This document shows, one piece after another, positions 55,849 to 56,022 of a DNA stretch of 56,022 bases. Every line of letters begins with the position of its first letter. The first letter of the stretch is position 1. The DNA comes from Enterenecus faecium (GTDB lineage Bacteria > Bacillota > Clostridia > Oscillospirales > Oscillospiraceae), in contig DVFO01000026.1 in NCBI GenBank assembly GCA_018713215.1, forward strand, positions 1 to 56,022. Direction: 5' to 3'. A model generated the notes under the pieces. It worked only from the letters and a program-made list of their open reading frames with translations. It was not told the DNA's origin and did no database searches. A program made the position numbers and the translations under genes.

Positions 55849-56022
55849 ATCCAGTCACCCCAATTCAGCATATTTTGCAGATATGGGTCTGCCCCATATC
55901 GCCCCTCTAAATATTGCTTGTCAAATGATGCTGTTCTATTTACTCGTTGGTTGTCCTCTCTCCGTATATCATATAAAGAATATAGCTCACTACTGTGATT
56001 CTCATCCAATGCCGCAAACCAA
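55845..56022 (-). CDS. AAA15-type ATPase, C-terminal part (runs off the right edge)
   Basis: The last 58 codons, reading FAALDENHSSELYSLYDIRR and EDNQRVNRTASFDKQYLEGR, then YGADPYLQNML to the TGA at 55845-55847. The pattern ELYSLYDIR ... YLEGRYGADPYL is the typical end of the OLD/AAA15 ATPases that accompany RloB (AbiLi). Overlap of 4 bases with the RloB gene shows translational coupling. AT-rich and therefore probably acquired. Walker motifs lie outside the window, so the ATPase call rests on the tail and the neighbour. Confidence 0.7.
   Translation of the reverse strand, partial: WFAALDENHSSELYSLYDIRREDNQRVNRTASFDKQYLEGRYGADPYLQNMLNWGDWM

Noticed and set aside
1..56022. CRISPR arrays, rRNA genes, prophage structural genes or complete insertion sequences
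   Set aside because: No regularly spaced direct repeats, rRNA sequence, phage structural proteins or transposase frames were seen on either strand.

Overview
The window looks like chromosome from a low-oxygen, GC-rich, endospore-forming Firmicute of the Oscillospiraceae (Flavonifractor / Intestinimonas / Lawsonibacter type). The basis is codon use strongly biased to C/G third positions, strong GGAGG ribosome sites, reverse rubrerythrin, NiaR, AlgI/DHHW/DUF4358 genes, Gld-type ABC genes and a remnant of spoIIID. This assignment is by protein style only and was not searched.

Layout. 1-0.9 kb: start of a sugar ABC lipoprotein and an AT-rich spacer. 0.9-2.9 kb: a SLOG-family gene facing an XRE regulator across two identical-type palindromes, then perR and reverse rubrerythrin (peroxide defence). 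2.9-3.5 kb: a chain of hairpins. 3.5-10.5 kb: CDF metal exporter, a two-component system with HtrA protease, birA and niaR, and a YugP-type zinc peptidase. 10.6-16.2 kb (minus): trkH, trkA, an unlisted 40-residue membrane microprotein, kdpD and kdpE, so a Kdp-type sensor sits with Trk/Ktr transport rather than kdpFABC. 16.3-22.5 kb: tRNA-Val(GAC), an SDR, and livJHMGF behind a consensus promoter. 22.5-31.8 kb (minus): Gld-like ABC operon, an orphan histidine kinase lacking a clear start, and the DUF4358 / MBOAT / DHHW acyl-transfer set. 32.1-38.4 kb: trmL followed by the lower-glycolysis cluster pgk-tpiA-gpmI-eno, whose four spacers hold two families of structured repeats in the order B-A-A-B. 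38.6-46.9 kb: small protein, second HtrA, PTS IIBC next to a deletion scar joining broken alpha-galactosidase and AraC genes, AI-2E/YtvI permease, ABC exporter, S4 protein, DUF896. 47-54.8 kb: cold-shock protein, cysteine desulfurase, a MITE, MATE exporter, and a 1507-residue wall-anchored GH43-like protein. 54.8-56 kb: AbiL-like defence genes abutting an orphan spoIIID 3' end.

The strongest unusual signals are these. (1) After both trmL and gpmI a repeat (family B) is followed by a second, diverged copy of that gene's own 3' coding end with stop codon. (2) Family A, found after pgk and tpiA, is a 140-bp rod-like hairpin whose two copies differ by compensatory base-pair changes. (3) A displaced spoIIID tail with its terminator marks the edge of a probable defence island that used a gene 3' end as its integration site. 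Together they point to repeated insertion or replacement events at gene 3' ends in this genome.
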